This document shows positions 42,407 to 50,919 of a stretch of 64,000 nt of DNA, one piece after another. Within the stretch, counting starts at the first letter, position 1. The number at the start of each line of letters is the position of its first letter. Position numbers and translations under genes: made by a program. The notes below the pieces were generated by a model that was not told the origin of the DNA, searched no databases, and saw nothing but the letters and a program-made list of their open reading frames with translations. The DNA is from AC-32 sp963717475 (lineage in GTDB: Bacteria > Actinomycetota > Thermoleophilia > Gaiellales > Gaiellaceae): positions 1,922,001-1,986,000 of the forward strand of contig OY970337.1 of assembly GCA_963717475.1 (NCBI GenBank). The letters run 5' to 3'.

Positions 42407-43582
42407 ATGAAGGCCCTCATGCTGGGGGCAGGCATCGCGGTGCTGGTCGCCGTCGCGACCGCGGCGGCCATGGCGCCGGGCTCGCCGTTGCGCGCGGGCG
42501 CGCCGGAGGGGAGCGACCTGCCCTCGACGGTCTTCCTCGTCTCGGCGTCGCTCGCCTTCGCCGCCTACGTGACCGCCGTCGTAGTCCTTCGGCGGAGCAA
42601 CGCGCGCCTCGCAATGGTCTGCGTGGCCGCCGCGGCGATCCAGCTCATGCCGCTCGCCGGCCCGCTCGTGCTCTCGCAGGACGTCGGCAGCTACTGGGCT
42701 TACGGCCGGCTCGCCGAGGAGCACGGCGCCGATCCCTACGCAGTGCCTCCCGCGCGGTTTCCGCGAGACCCGGCCGCCCGGGCGGTTGCCCCGGCCTGGC
42801 GCGGATCGACCTCCGTCTACGGGCCCGCCTTCACCGCCGCCTCGGCCGGCCTGGCCGAGCTCGGCGGCCACTCCGCGGAGAGAGTCGCGTTCGAGTTCCG
42901 GCTCGCCGCGTCGGTCGGGATGCTGGCGCTCGTCGGGCTCGCCGCCGTCCTCTCGCCGGCGCCCGCTTTCGCGGCCGCCTTCGTCGGCTGGAACCCGCTG
43001 CTTGCAATCGACTTCGCGGGCGGAGGCCACAACGACGTCTGGATGATGGTCCTCGTCCTGGCGGCGCTGGCGCTCACCGCGCGGCGCCCGGTTCTCGCCG
43101 GGGCCGGCTGGGCCCTGGCCGTGGGCGTGAAGTTCGTCGCGCTCGGCCTCCTGCCACTGCGACTGCTGGCCGCCGGCCGCGCAGAGGCCGCGCGCACCGC
43201 GATCGGCTTCGTTGCCGCAGCGGCCTGTATCGCGGCGGTCGCGTCCGTCTTCTTCGGGACTGCCTGGTTGGGCGTGGTCACCCCGTTCGCACATCGACAG
43301 GCGGGCTGGGCGCTGACCTCTCGGCTCGCAGCGTTCGGCGTCCCGAGCTGGACGGCCTTCGTCCCGCTCCTCCTCGCGTTGCCCTGGCTCGTCCGCGGCG
43401 CCCGCGCCGGCCGAGCGAGGCTCGGGGTCGCGGCCGCCCTCGGGCTGCTCGCGACGCCGTGGCTCCTTCCGTGGTACGCGGTCTGGACCGTGCCGCTCGC
43501 CGCGATCGAGGAGGACGCCGTCGCCTGGACGCTCGCGATCGTCCTGTCCGCATACCTGCTGGCTGACCGCGTGCCGGTCTAG
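42407..43582 (+). CDS. GT-C membrane glycosyltransferase, MptB-like
   Basis: A 391-residue protein with about eleven helices. LSQDVGSYWAYGRLAEEHGA then DPYAVPPARFPRDP is the first extracellular loop with the catalytic Asp, as in polyprenol-phosphate-mannose-dependent alpha-mannosyltransferases (MptA/MptB, GT-C fold). AFVGWNPLLAIDFAGGGHND and LPWYAVWTVP are further motifs. It would build a lipid-linked mannan or similar polymer outside the membrane. Its stop overlaps the stop of the convergent PAP2 gene by 4 bp. Its start lies only 52 bp from the divergent ABC ATPase start. Confidence 0.75.
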   Translation: MKALMLGAGIAVLVAVATAAAMAPGSPLRAGAPEGSDLPSTVFLVSASLAFAAYVTAVVVLRRSNARLAMVCVAAAAIQLMPLAGPLVLSQDVGSYWAYGRLAEEHGADPYAVPPARFPRDPAARAVAPAWRGSTSVYGPAFTAASAGLAELGGHSAERVAFEFRLAASVGMLALVGLAAVLSPAPAFAAAFVGWNPLLAIDFAGGGHNDVWMMVLVLAALALTARRPVLAGAGWALAVGVKFVALGLLPLRLLAAGRAEAARTAIGFVAAAACIAAVASVFFGTAWLGVVTPFAHRQAGWALTSRLAAFGVPSWTAFVPLLLALPWLVRGARAGRARLGVAAALGLLATPWLLPWYAVWTVPLAAIEEDAVAWTLAIVLSAYLLADRVPV

Positions 43583-44175
43583 CGCGTAGCCCTGGCGCGC
43601 CAGAGAGGTGCGAGCGCCGGGTCGGTGACGCGCTCGACCATCCGCACGAGCCACCCGATCAAGGGTCGCCCCAGCTTCACGACGACCAGGGCCGCCGCGA
43701 GGCCGACGAGGCAGCCGGCCGCGACGTCGAGCGGGTAGTGCTCGCCGATGAAGACGCGTCCGACCCCGATCGCGACGGCGGCTGCCAGAAAAAGCGCTCC
43801 GACCGCGCGGTCGAACATGACGACCGCGAAGCCGATCGCGAACGAGGCGCTCGCGTGGTCGCTGGGGAAGGTCGCGTCGTGGGTGCGTGCGCCCCACACG
43901 TGCGCGGAAGGATGCGCCGCGAAGGGACGCTTGCGGTCCCAGATCAGCTTCGCGATCGCCTGGTTGATCAACAGCGCCAGCCCCGCGGAGAAGAGAGCGC
44001 ACGTGCAGGCGAGTTTCCACTTGCGCTCGCCTCCGGGGCGAGCGAACGCCCAGAGGGCGACCGTCGCGACCGCGAGCACCGGCACGGCCCAGTTCTCGAA
44101 GGTGGCCAAGCCGTCTCCAAGCCACTCGTGGCGCACCACGAACTGGTTGATCGCATGGTAGAGCCGGTAGTCCAC
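43579..44175 (-). CDS. PAP2-family phosphatase (BcrC-like)
   Basis: A 198-residue membrane protein with five or six helices. KLIWDRKRPF, FPSDHASASFAIG and VFIGEHYPLDVAAG are the three phosphatase motifs (KxxxxxRP, PSGH-like and SRxxxxxHxxxD-like) of the PAP2 superfamily. This subtype includes undecaprenyl-diphosphatases. The start is GTG 44175, with TACGGT 7 nt upstream. It is divergent from uppP, 52 bp away, so two unrelated Und-PP phosphatases are neighbours. The second motif reads PSDH instead of PSGH. Confidence 0.8.
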   Translation of the reverse strand: MDYRLYHAINQFVVRHEWLGDGLATFENWAVPVLAVATVALWAFARPGGERKWKLACTCALFSAGLALLINQAIAKLIWDRKRPFAAHPSAHVWGARTHDATFPSDHASASFAIGFAVVMFDRAVGALFLAAAVAIGVGRVFIGEHYPLDVAAGCLVGLAAALVVVKLGRPLIGWLVRMVERVTDPALAPLWRARATR

Positions 44176-44227
44176 GGCCCGCACCGTAGCTGGAGAACCT
44201 AAGAGAACTCCGCTACCGTGCGGCGCG

Positions 44228-45212
44228 ATGTCGGCGACCGCCGCCTCGACTGCGGAGCCGGCGCGGCGCGTCCGCCCGGCGTACGTGTACAGCGCTGCAG
44301 GAGTGCTCCTGCTCGTGGCGCTCGTCCTCGCTCTCGCCGGTGTGGGCGAGCGGGCGGGACGGCTGACCGACTGGCAGGCCTTCGCGCTCGGGATCACGCA
44401 GGGCGTCACGGAACTCCTGCCGATCTCGTCGTCGGGGCACCTGATCCTCGTCCCGTGGCTCGCGAACTGGCACTACCTCGAGAACCACCCGGACTTCAAC
44501 AAGACGTTCGACGTAGCGCTCCATCTCGGCACGCTCGTCGCGGTGGTCGTCTACTTCTGGGCGGACGTCGTCCGGTACACCGGCGCGTGGCTCACATCGG
44601 TCCGGCGCCGAAGCGTGACGGGCGAGGACCAGCGGATCGCGTGGTGGATCTTCGCCGCCACCATCCCGACGGCCCTCGCGGGCGCGGTCGGCGAGAGCAC
44701 GATCGAGGACCGCCTCGGCCAGCCGTACCAGATCGCGATTCTCCTGGCGGTGTTCGGCATCCTGCTCTGGGTCGCCGACCGGCGGCCCCAGGAGCGGCAG
44801 ATCGGACAGCTCGGGTTCCGGACCGCGTTTGCGATCGGGATCTCGCAGATCCTGGCCCTCATGCCCGGGGTCTCGCGCTCGGGGATCACGATCACGACCG
44901 GCCGCTTCGCGCGGCTCGAGCGTGACACGGCGGCCCGCTTCGCGTTCCTGCTCCTGATCCCGATCGTGTTCGGCGCCGTCGTCTTCAAGGGCCTCAAGCA
45001 CGTCGTGTTCGGGACGCTCCCGGCCGGATCCATCGGCCCGTTCCTCGTAGGGACGCTGGCGGCCGCTGCCGATCGGGCTCATCGCGATCGATCTCCTGCT
45101 CGGCTTCGTCCGCAAGCACGACTACACGATCTTCGTCCTGTACCGACTGGTTGCCGCGGCGGCGATCCTCGCGGTGATCGCCAGCGGTTGGCGCGGCGCG
45201 CACTTCGGCTAG
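44228..45212 (+). CDS. uppP: Undecaprenyl-diphosphatase UppP (one frameshift)
   Basis: A BacA/UppP protein of about 328 residues. GITQGVTELLPISSSGHLIL and LALMPGVSRSGITITTGRFA are its two conserved motifs, with the catalytic Glu and Arg. It recycles the undecaprenyl lipid carrier for cell wall and glycan synthesis. A shift near 45060 moves the last 50 residues out of frame; the other frame restores LIAIDLLLGFVRKHDYTIF and ends at the TAG at 45210. Because this gene is important for wall synthesis, the shift is probably an error. TACCGT lies 8 nt before the ATG. Confidence 0.85.
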
Positions 45213-45322
45213 CTCGAAAGCTCACGACTCAGTGACGGAAGCGTGCCGAAAGGCGCGCGAAGCCTGGCTTCCTCTCGAGGCCGCCGGTACCAGTGGAGGC
45301 AATCGACGAGAGGAGCTTTTCG

Positions 45323-46282
45323 ATGCGAATCGTCTTGTTCGGCGCGCTCGCCCTTGCGCTCGCGGGGAGCGCGGCCCTGGCCGCCCACGCAACCGCCCAC
45401 CGGCGGCACGGCGGCGTGATCAACGCCTGCGTCCAGCGCCACACCGGGCGCGTGCGCGTCGTCGCCGGGCCGAATGCGTGCCGACGCGGAGAGCAGCCGG
45501 TGGCGTGGAACGTGCAAGGGCCCGCGGGACCACCTGGGCCCGCAGGAGCGCCGGGGGCCGACGGAGCGCCCGGTCCGGCCGGGCCGCCCGGAGCGACAGG
45601 AGCGCAAGGACCCGCCGGCGTGACCGGAGCGCGTGGGCCGACGGGTCCTGCGGGAGCGCAGGTCGCCTCGCTCGACGACCTGAACGGCTCGACCTGCCAC
45701 GCGCCCGGTGGGACGGGCACGCTCTCGGTCGTCTACGGGAGCGACGGCGCGGCTTCGCTCACATGCGTCACCGGCGGCGGAGGCTCGGCCGACCTGCGGA
45801 TCAACGAGTTCATGACCGGCATCACGGGCTCTGCGCAGAACGAGTTCGTGGAGATCTACAACGCCGGCACCGCACCGGCCGACCTCGGCGGCTACCGGCT
45901 CGTCTACCGCTCATCGGCCGGAACGAGTGACATCGGCCTCGGGACGATCGCCTCCGACACGCTGCTCGCGCCCGGAGGGTTCTACCTGTTCGGTGGGCGC
46001 GACTACGCCGGGCCGCCGGCTGCCGACCAGAGTTTCACCGCCTCGCTGGCCGCGAGCGGCGGGGGGCTGGCGCTGCGGGACGAGAACGGGACGATCGTGG
46101 ACTCGCTCGGCTACGGCGACGCCACGAACGCCTTCGTCCGCGGCCTACCGGCGCCGGCGCCGCCTGCGGCTGGGGCTCCCGGAAACAGCGCGGTGCGGCT
46201 CCCCGACGGCCACGACACCGGCGACAACTCAGTCGACTTCACCGTCTCGGCGAGCCCGTCGCCGAGAGGCCCGAACCACTGA
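45323..46282 (+). CDS. Secreted collagen-like protein with a lamin-tail domain
   Basis: A 319-residue exported protein. After the signal peptide (LFGALALALAGSAALAAHA) comes a small domain with two cysteines, then about 16 Gly-X-Y triplets (residues 66-113, such as GPPGPAGAPGADGAPGPAG). The C-terminal 165 residues are a lamin-tail domain: LRINEFMTG, NEFVEIYNAGTAPADLGGYR and AAGAPGNSAVRLPDG. Bacterial collagen-like stalks display a head domain on the surface. GAGGAG precedes the ATG. A strong terminator follows. Confidence 0.8.
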   Translation: MRIVLFGALALALAGSAALAAHATAHRRHGGVINACVQRHTGRVRVVAGPNACRRGEQPVAWNVQGPAGPPGPAGAPGADGAPGPAGPPGATGAQGPAGVTGARGPTGPAGAQVASLDDLNGSTCHAPGGTGTLSVVYGSDGAASLTCVTGGGGSADLRINEFMTGITGSAQNEFVEIYNAGTAPADLGGYRLVYRSSAGTSDIGLGTIASDTLLAPGGFYLFGGRDYAGPPAADQSFTASLAASGGGLALRDENGTIVDSLGYGDATNAFVRGLPAPAPPAAGAPGNSAVRLPDGHDTGDNSVDFTVSASPSPRGPNH

Positions 46283-46291
46283 TGTCCGGGA

Positions 46292-46318
46292 GGGCGGGCG
46301 GCCCCGAGCCGCCCGCCC
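46292..46318 (+). terminator. Intrinsic terminator
   Basis: GGGCGGGCGGC and GCCGCCCGCCC form a perfect 11-bp stem around CCCGA, 9 bp after the collagen-like gene. The T-run is weak (GATTCC). Confidence 0.75.
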
Positions 46319-46543
46319 GATTCCCCCCGAATGGGGCATGACCGCCGCGAGCGGCCGCACCGATACTGCGTCTGCGGGCGCACTCCCGCATGCGGCTAGA
46401 CACAAAAACTGCGGCGACTTGGTCTCATCAAACGGAAATCCCTCGTACAGCAGCTCTCGCCCGAGCTCATGCTCGTGGATCCAGAGCTCGCCCAGCGTGC
46501 GCGCGAGCTCCTGCGCGATCCGGAGACCATCGGAAAGGGGAAC

Positions 46544-47458
46544 ATGTCTCTACTAGGCACGCACGAGATCACCTCCGGCATCGGGCTAGCGCTCGAGCCG
46601 CCGCTGAGCCCACCTGTCGTGAGCTCGGCGTCGCTCCTGCCCGAGCCGAGCTTCCAGCCGGACATCCGGACGGTGGCTCCTGCCTTGCGCCCACCGGACG
46701 CACCCGAGCCCGAGGCCACCCCCGTTCCGGCCCCGGCGGCCGAGCCGGTCCCGGCGTTCGAGCCGCTGATGAGCTCCCAGCCCGTGGAGCCGGCACAGCC
46801 TGTCGAGCCCGTGCAGCCTGTCGAGCCCATTCAGCCTGTCGAGCCCGTGCAGCCGGCCGAGATTCCTGCGCTCGAGCCCTTGATGGCTCCGGTCGCGCCC
46901 GCCCCGGCTGCCCCCCAGGCCGACCCGCTGCCGGCGATGGCTCCCGAGCCTCAGCCCGAGATTCCCGCGATGGCCCCAGAGGCGGCTCCAGCCGGGCCGA
47001 CTCCGGTCATCCCAGTCAACTTCCCGCCGGCGCCCGAGCCCGAGCCCGCCCAGCCCGAACCAGTGGAGCTCCCCGCGCTCGAGCCTCTCACGCTGACGTC
47101 TCCGGCCCTCGAGCCGGTCGTGCCACCAGCGGCCGAGGTTCCGGCCGAGGCTCCTGCCGAGCTCCCCGTCATCGATCCGTTCCCTCCGGCACCGGCCGCC
47201 GAGCCGGTCGCGCCGGCCCCGCTCGAGACCCAACTGCTCGAGCCGCTCGTCCACAGCCGCGGCGCCTATCGCGTGATCGTGCGGCTGCAGGACGGCGACG
47301 GCGTCGACGTCGGCGAGTTCAGCGACTTCGGGACGGCGATGGAGGGCGCGCAGGAAGTGATCGATCAGTTCTCCAACTCGAACGGCTCGTGGCCGTTCTA
47401 CGCGGGCCGCTTCATCCGGCCCGACCTGATCGTCTCGGTCGACGTCGTCGACGCCTAG
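46544..47458 (+). CDS. Pro/Glu-rich repeat protein with small C-terminal domain
   Basis: A 304-residue protein, mostly disordered. Residues 1-225 are about a third Pro, with Glu, Ala and Val. Repeats include PVEPVQPVEPIQPVEPVQPA near residue 82 and LEPLM/ALEPL units. The last 65 residues form a compact domain (AYRVIVRLQDGDGVDVGEFS, then GTAMEGAQEVIDQF). There is no signal peptide, so it is cytoplasmic or exported in an unknown way. ATG 46544 is preferred over the frame's first ATG at 46469 because AAAGGGG precedes it by 4 nt. No known family is recognised. Confidence 0.6.
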   Translation: MSLLGTHEITSGIGLALEPPLSPPVVSSASLLPEPSFQPDIRTVAPALRPPDAPEPEATPVPAPAAEPVPAFEPLMSSQPVEPAQPVEPVQPVEPIQPVEPVQPAEIPALEPLMAPVAPAPAAPQADPLPAMAPEPQPEIPAMAPEAAPAGPTPVIPVNFPPAPEPEPAQPEPVELPALEPLTLTSPALEPVVPPAAEVPAEAPAELPVIDPFPPAPAAEPVAPAPLETQLLEPLVHSRGAYRVIVRLQDGDGVDVGEFSDFGTAMEGAQEVIDQFSNSNGSWPFYAGRFIRPDLIVSVDVVDA

Positions 47459-47555
47459 GAGTCTTTGGCGGAACCTCGCTCGTCGTCGGGGTGCGATGGC
47501 CGTTCCGAGGCAAGGACGCAGGGAGGCCGTGGATAGCTATTGGGCCGACGAGGAC

Positions 47556-47571
47556 GCCGCCTCGGGGCGGC
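47556..47571. terminator. Possible hairpin between convergent genes
   Basis: GCCGCC-TCGG-GGCGGC lies between the Pro/Glu-rich gene and the convergent PASTA gene. No T-run follows on either strand. Confidence 0.3.
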
Positions 47572-47602
47572 AGCGCGCCCGACGGCGTAGGTTCTCAAAG
47601 CT

Positions 47603-48912
47603 CTAGGCGCGGCCGACGTAGATCGTCACGGTGGTCCTGGGACCTTCCGGCCGCCGCTCGGCTGCTCGTCGACGACCCGCCCGTTCTGGCTTCGGTCCGA
47701 GACCGCCCGCGCCAGCTCCTGCACCTTGAAGCCGACCGAGCGCAGCTTCGCGATCGCCTGCGTCGCGGTCAGGCCCAGCACGTTCGGCACTGCCTCCAGC
47801 GCTCCCGGGTTCGGGCCGAGCGAGGCGTTGAGCTGCACGTGTGAGCCGCGCTTCGCGCGCGTGCCACCCTGCGGGGACTGCGCGACCACGTTCTCCTGTG
47901 GCTCGTCCGACGAGACGTAGACGACCCCGGGCCTGAAGCCCGCAGCGGCGAGCCGGCGCTGCGCCGCGGCCTGGCCGAGCCCGGTGACGTCCGGGACGGT
48001 CGCGGTGGCGGGCGGTGGTGGTGGCGGCGGCGGAGCGCGGAGGTGGCGCAGGCGACGGCGGTGGTGGCGGCGGCGGCGCCGCCCGTGGACGGTCCGCCGG
48101 ACACGTTCAACAGAACACCCGACCCTTTCGCGACGAAGCTGCCCGCAGCCGGTGACTGGGCGACGACGGTGCCCTTCCGCTTCGCCGAGGAGACGAGCGC
48201 CGTCTTCGCCACGAGTCCTGCCTTTTGCACGGCGGCGGTCGCGCTCGACGCGGGTCTGGCCGACCACGTTCGGGACGCGGACGCGGCCCTGCGAGATCCG
48301 CAGCGCGACGACGGAGCCCTTGGCGACGTGCGTCCCGGCCGAGGGGCTCTGTCCAAGGACCGTCCCCGGCCTCTTCGACGAGGGGACGCTCGTCGTCTGG
48401 GCGGTGAGCCCGCGGCCGCGGAGCCCCTTCTTCGCGACGGCAGCCTTCATCCCGACGACGGCGGGCACGACCACGATCCGCTGCGCGGAGACCGAGAGCG
48501 TGATCGAGGAGCCCTTCGTCACGCGCGCGCCCGCGGCGGGCTCCTCGGCGAAGACGAGCCCGGCCTTGAACCCGCTCGGCTTGGTGACGATGCTCGGGAC
48601 GAGACCGGCCTCCTTCAGCCGCGCGACGGCTTTGCTCTGCGTCCGGTGGACGACGTTTGGAACCGTGACGACGGGCGTGGCCTCGTCGTGACTCCCGTCA
48701 CGGTTCGTGAGCCAGACCGCGAGCAGCCCGGCTGCGACGAGCACGAGCAACAGGAGCAGCCAGGGCCAGAGTGTCGGCGGCGGCCCCCGGCGCGGAGGCG
48801 GCGGTCCCGGCGGAACCTCCTCCTCGACCACGGTTGACCCCTGGACGATCGTCTCGGCCTGGGCGTCGACTGCCGGAGGCGGCGCGCCCCGCCGGAAACG
48901 CGGGAATCTCAT
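47603..48912 (-). CDS. Membrane-anchored five-PASTA protein without kinase (three frameshifts)
   Basis: The reading begins MRFPRFRRGAPPP. It then has a short cytoplasmic tail, a Pro-rich segment, one helix (LWPWLLLLLVLVAAGLLAVW) and five PASTA domains (VPNVV, VPAVVG, VPNVVGQ, VPDVTGL and VPNVLGL starts). It is the extracellular part of a PknB/StkP-like kinase with no kinase domain. Three shifts, near 48265, 48040 and 47640, break the frame; the last restores TVTIYVGRA. TAGATC lies 7 nt before the ATG. PASTA domains bind muropeptides or lipid II. It is divergent from the RTX gene. Confidence 0.75.
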
Positions 48913-48967
48913 CCGCCGGGATCTAGCCTCGCCCGCGTCGATCCAAACCCAGGCCCTAAAGAAATCC

Positions 48968-48995
48968 TTGCATTTTTCGCATTCCGATCTAATCC
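48968..48995 (+). promoter_or_regulatory. Promoter of the small RTX gene
   Basis: TTGCAT and TAATCC separated by 16 bp, 43 nt before the ATG at 49039, in the short AT-richer stretch between divergent genes. Confidence 0.5.
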
Positions 48996-49038
48996 GCGGC
49001 ACTTAGCGTGCGCGACGAAAGATCCAAGGAGGTCAGGC

Positions 49039-49758
49039 ATGACACGCAAGCTGATCGTCCTCGGGCTCGCCGCGCTGATGGGTCTTGCGATCGTGAGCGT
49101 GGCAAGCGCGAGGTGGTTCAACGTGATTCGAGGCACGAGAGGCGACGACACGCTCGTCGGCACCGCCCACCGCGACTACATCCTCGGCTACGCCGGCAAC
49201 GACCAGATCACGGCCGGGGAAGGCAGGGACGTCGTCCAGGCCGGCCAGGGGAACGACACCGTCGACGGAGGCCCCGGCTTCGACCGGCTCTTCGGCGGCG
49301 CCGGCGACGACAACCTCACCGCGGGTCTCGGCCGCGCCGTCATCTGGGGCGGCCAGGGGAACGACACCCTGACCGGCGGCAACTGGTGGGGAAGCCGGCT
49401 CTACGGCGGCCCCGGTGACGACACGCTGAACATCGGGCCCGGCCGGGCGGTCGCGTGGGGCGGCGACGGCAACGACACGCTCAACGCGAGCGATCGCGCC
49501 GGCAGCCGCCTGCACGGCGGTCCCGGTGACGACACCGTGAACGGCGGCCCCAAGCGCGACATCATCTGGGGCGGCCCGGGCATCGACCACGAGCTCGGTG
49601 GCGACGGGAACGACGTGCTGCACTCGCTCGCGCCGGACGGCCAGGTCGACACGCTCGACTGCGGCCCCGGCGACCACGACGTCGCGTGGCTGCGCACCGG
49701 CGAGCCGGACACGACCGTGAACTGTGAGGTCGTGCACTACGTAGCCGCCACGCAGTAG
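49039..49758 (+). CDS. Secreted RTX-type calcium-binding repeat protein
   Basis: A 239-residue protein with a signal peptide (VLGLAALMGLAIVSVASA). About ten GGxGxDxLx-type nonapeptides follow, including GGAGDDNLT, GGPGDDTLN, GGDGNDTLN and GGPGDDTVN, interrupted by RDIIWGG-type turns. The end has two cysteines (LDCGPGDHD and VNCEVVHY), common in actinobacterial members. These repeats form Ca2+-stabilised beta rolls. AAGGAGG precedes the ATG. It is the intact counterpart of the broken gene at the window start. Confidence 0.8.
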   Translation: MTRKLIVLGLAALMGLAIVSVASARWFNVIRGTRGDDTLVGTAHRDYILGYAGNDQITAGEGRDVVQAGQGNDTVDGGPGFDRLFGGAGDDNLTAGLGRAVIWGGQGNDTLTGGNWWGSRLYGGPGDDTLNIGPGRAVAWGGDGNDTLNASDRAGSRLHGGPGDDTVNGGPKRDIIWGGPGIDHELGGDGNDVLHSLAPDGQVDTLDCGPGDHDVAWLRTGEPDTTVNCEVVHYVAATQ

Positions 49759-49777
49759 CAATTCGCTCGACGCGTGC

Positions 49778-49803
49778 GAAGCCCGCCTCTTCAGGCGGGC
49801 TTC
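49778..49803 (+). terminator. Intrinsic terminator of the RTX gene
   Basis: GAAGCCCGCCT and AGGCGGGCTTC form a perfect 11-bp stem around CTTC. It also lies just after the reverse-strand lipoprotein copy and may serve both. Confidence 0.85.
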
Positions 49804-49815
49804 GTCGTGCTCAGG

Positions 49816-50283
49816 CTAGTAGCGGCAGGTGAGGCCCAGGCCGCGCGCGAGGGACGTCGAGTGCTCCCGCGCCGCCTTCAGGTCGCGCTCGGCGGCCAGC
49901 ACGTCGGCCGCGTCGCGGCGCATGAGCGCGTCGCGCAGGCTTTCGATCGTCCGCTGCAAGCGGTCGATCGACTGCATGAACGACCGCACGTGAGCCTTCT
50001 CGTCGTCCGGCGGGTGGATACCTTCGAGACGCGACTGCTCGCCGAGCTCGAGCTGGCTGACGCGCTCGCCGTGGTCGAGGAGCTCGGTCTGGTTGCGCGC
50101 TACCGGGAGCGTGCGCACGGCCGCGGCGCGCTTGGCGCAGAGCGCGTTCGCCCGGCGCGCGTAGTCGGCGTCGCTGTTCTTGCGGTGCGGCCCGTCCGGA
50201 AGGACATCGTTCACCGGAGCGCTGCCACTGCCCATGGCCATGCGGCCGTTGACCACGACGCCGATCTTCTCCCGGCCGAGCTG
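49816..50283 (-). pseudogene. 5'-truncated duplicate of the neighbouring lipoprotein gene
   Basis: About 467 bp that match 50920-51390 at over 90% by eye. The reading GREKIGVVVNGRMAMGSGSA through YARRANALCAKRAAAVRTLP to LARGLGLTCRY lacks the signal peptide and the first 55 or so residues, which are replaced by the end of a HAD gene. This copy has no internal shift, while the full copy has several. It shares a frame with the HAD start by chance, but the HAD motifs themselves are in another frame. Confidence 0.7.
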
Positions 50284-50877
50284 GGGAAAGCCGCGTGGCG
50301 CTCGCTCAGGAGGGCGGGAAGCTCTGTCAGCGATCGGACGGCGATGGCGGTCACGCCGGAGAGATCGCGCGAGGCGTCCGTGGCGAGGACCGCGCGCCGC
50401 GGCGTGCACGCTGAGCGCCAGAGCGCCAGCGAGCAGTCGTCGCGCGTGTCCGCCTCGCACCCGAACGCGCCGGTCCCGCGCGCGAAGTAACCGCCGATCC
50501 CGAGCCGCTCGAGGCGGAAGCGGACGATCGCCTCGGGCCGGCCCGAGACGAGCGCGAGCCGGTAGCCGTCGAGCGCCAGGCGGCGAAGGGTCGGCTCGAC
50601 GTCCTGATGCAGGCGCCAGCCGGCAGCCGCATCGTCGTCGAACCGGTCGAAGTAGAGCTTCGAGCGAGCGCTGGACCCAGGCGTCGGGATCGACTCCGAG
50701 CTCACGCGCCGCACCGCGGACCGTCTTCCCCGGTTCGAGCGAGACGAAGACGTCGGGCGGCCACAGCCGGCCCGACAGCTCCGAGAGAGCCTGGTCGAAG
50801 CAGCAAGGCGCGAGCTCGTCCTCCGACGCGAGAAGGCTTCCGTCGCAGTCGAGCAGGAGAAGCGGCCGCCGTCGCAT
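50284..50877 (-). pseudogene. HAD-family hydrolase, frame-broken, 3' end joined to the lipoprotein copy
   Basis: The N-terminus LLLLDCDGSLLASEDELAPC is HAD motif I (DxDGS). After a shift near 50655 the second frame gives YRLALVSGRPEAIVRFRLER (motif II) and GGYFARGTGAFGCEADTRDD. The reading then runs into the duplicated lipoprotein DNA after LPALLSERHAAF, so the C-terminus may be lost. HAD proteins of this size are small-molecule phosphatases; the substrate is unknown. Confidence 0.6.
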
Positions 50878-50919
50878 GTGTGCGGCGGATTCCCGGCTCC
50901 AGACCCGGGAAGACTCGCT

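Noticed and set aside
49816..50877. A single HAD-lipoprotein fusion gene
   Set aside because: The open frame is continuous, but the HAD motifs after residue 70 lie in another frame, so the fusion frame is accidental.
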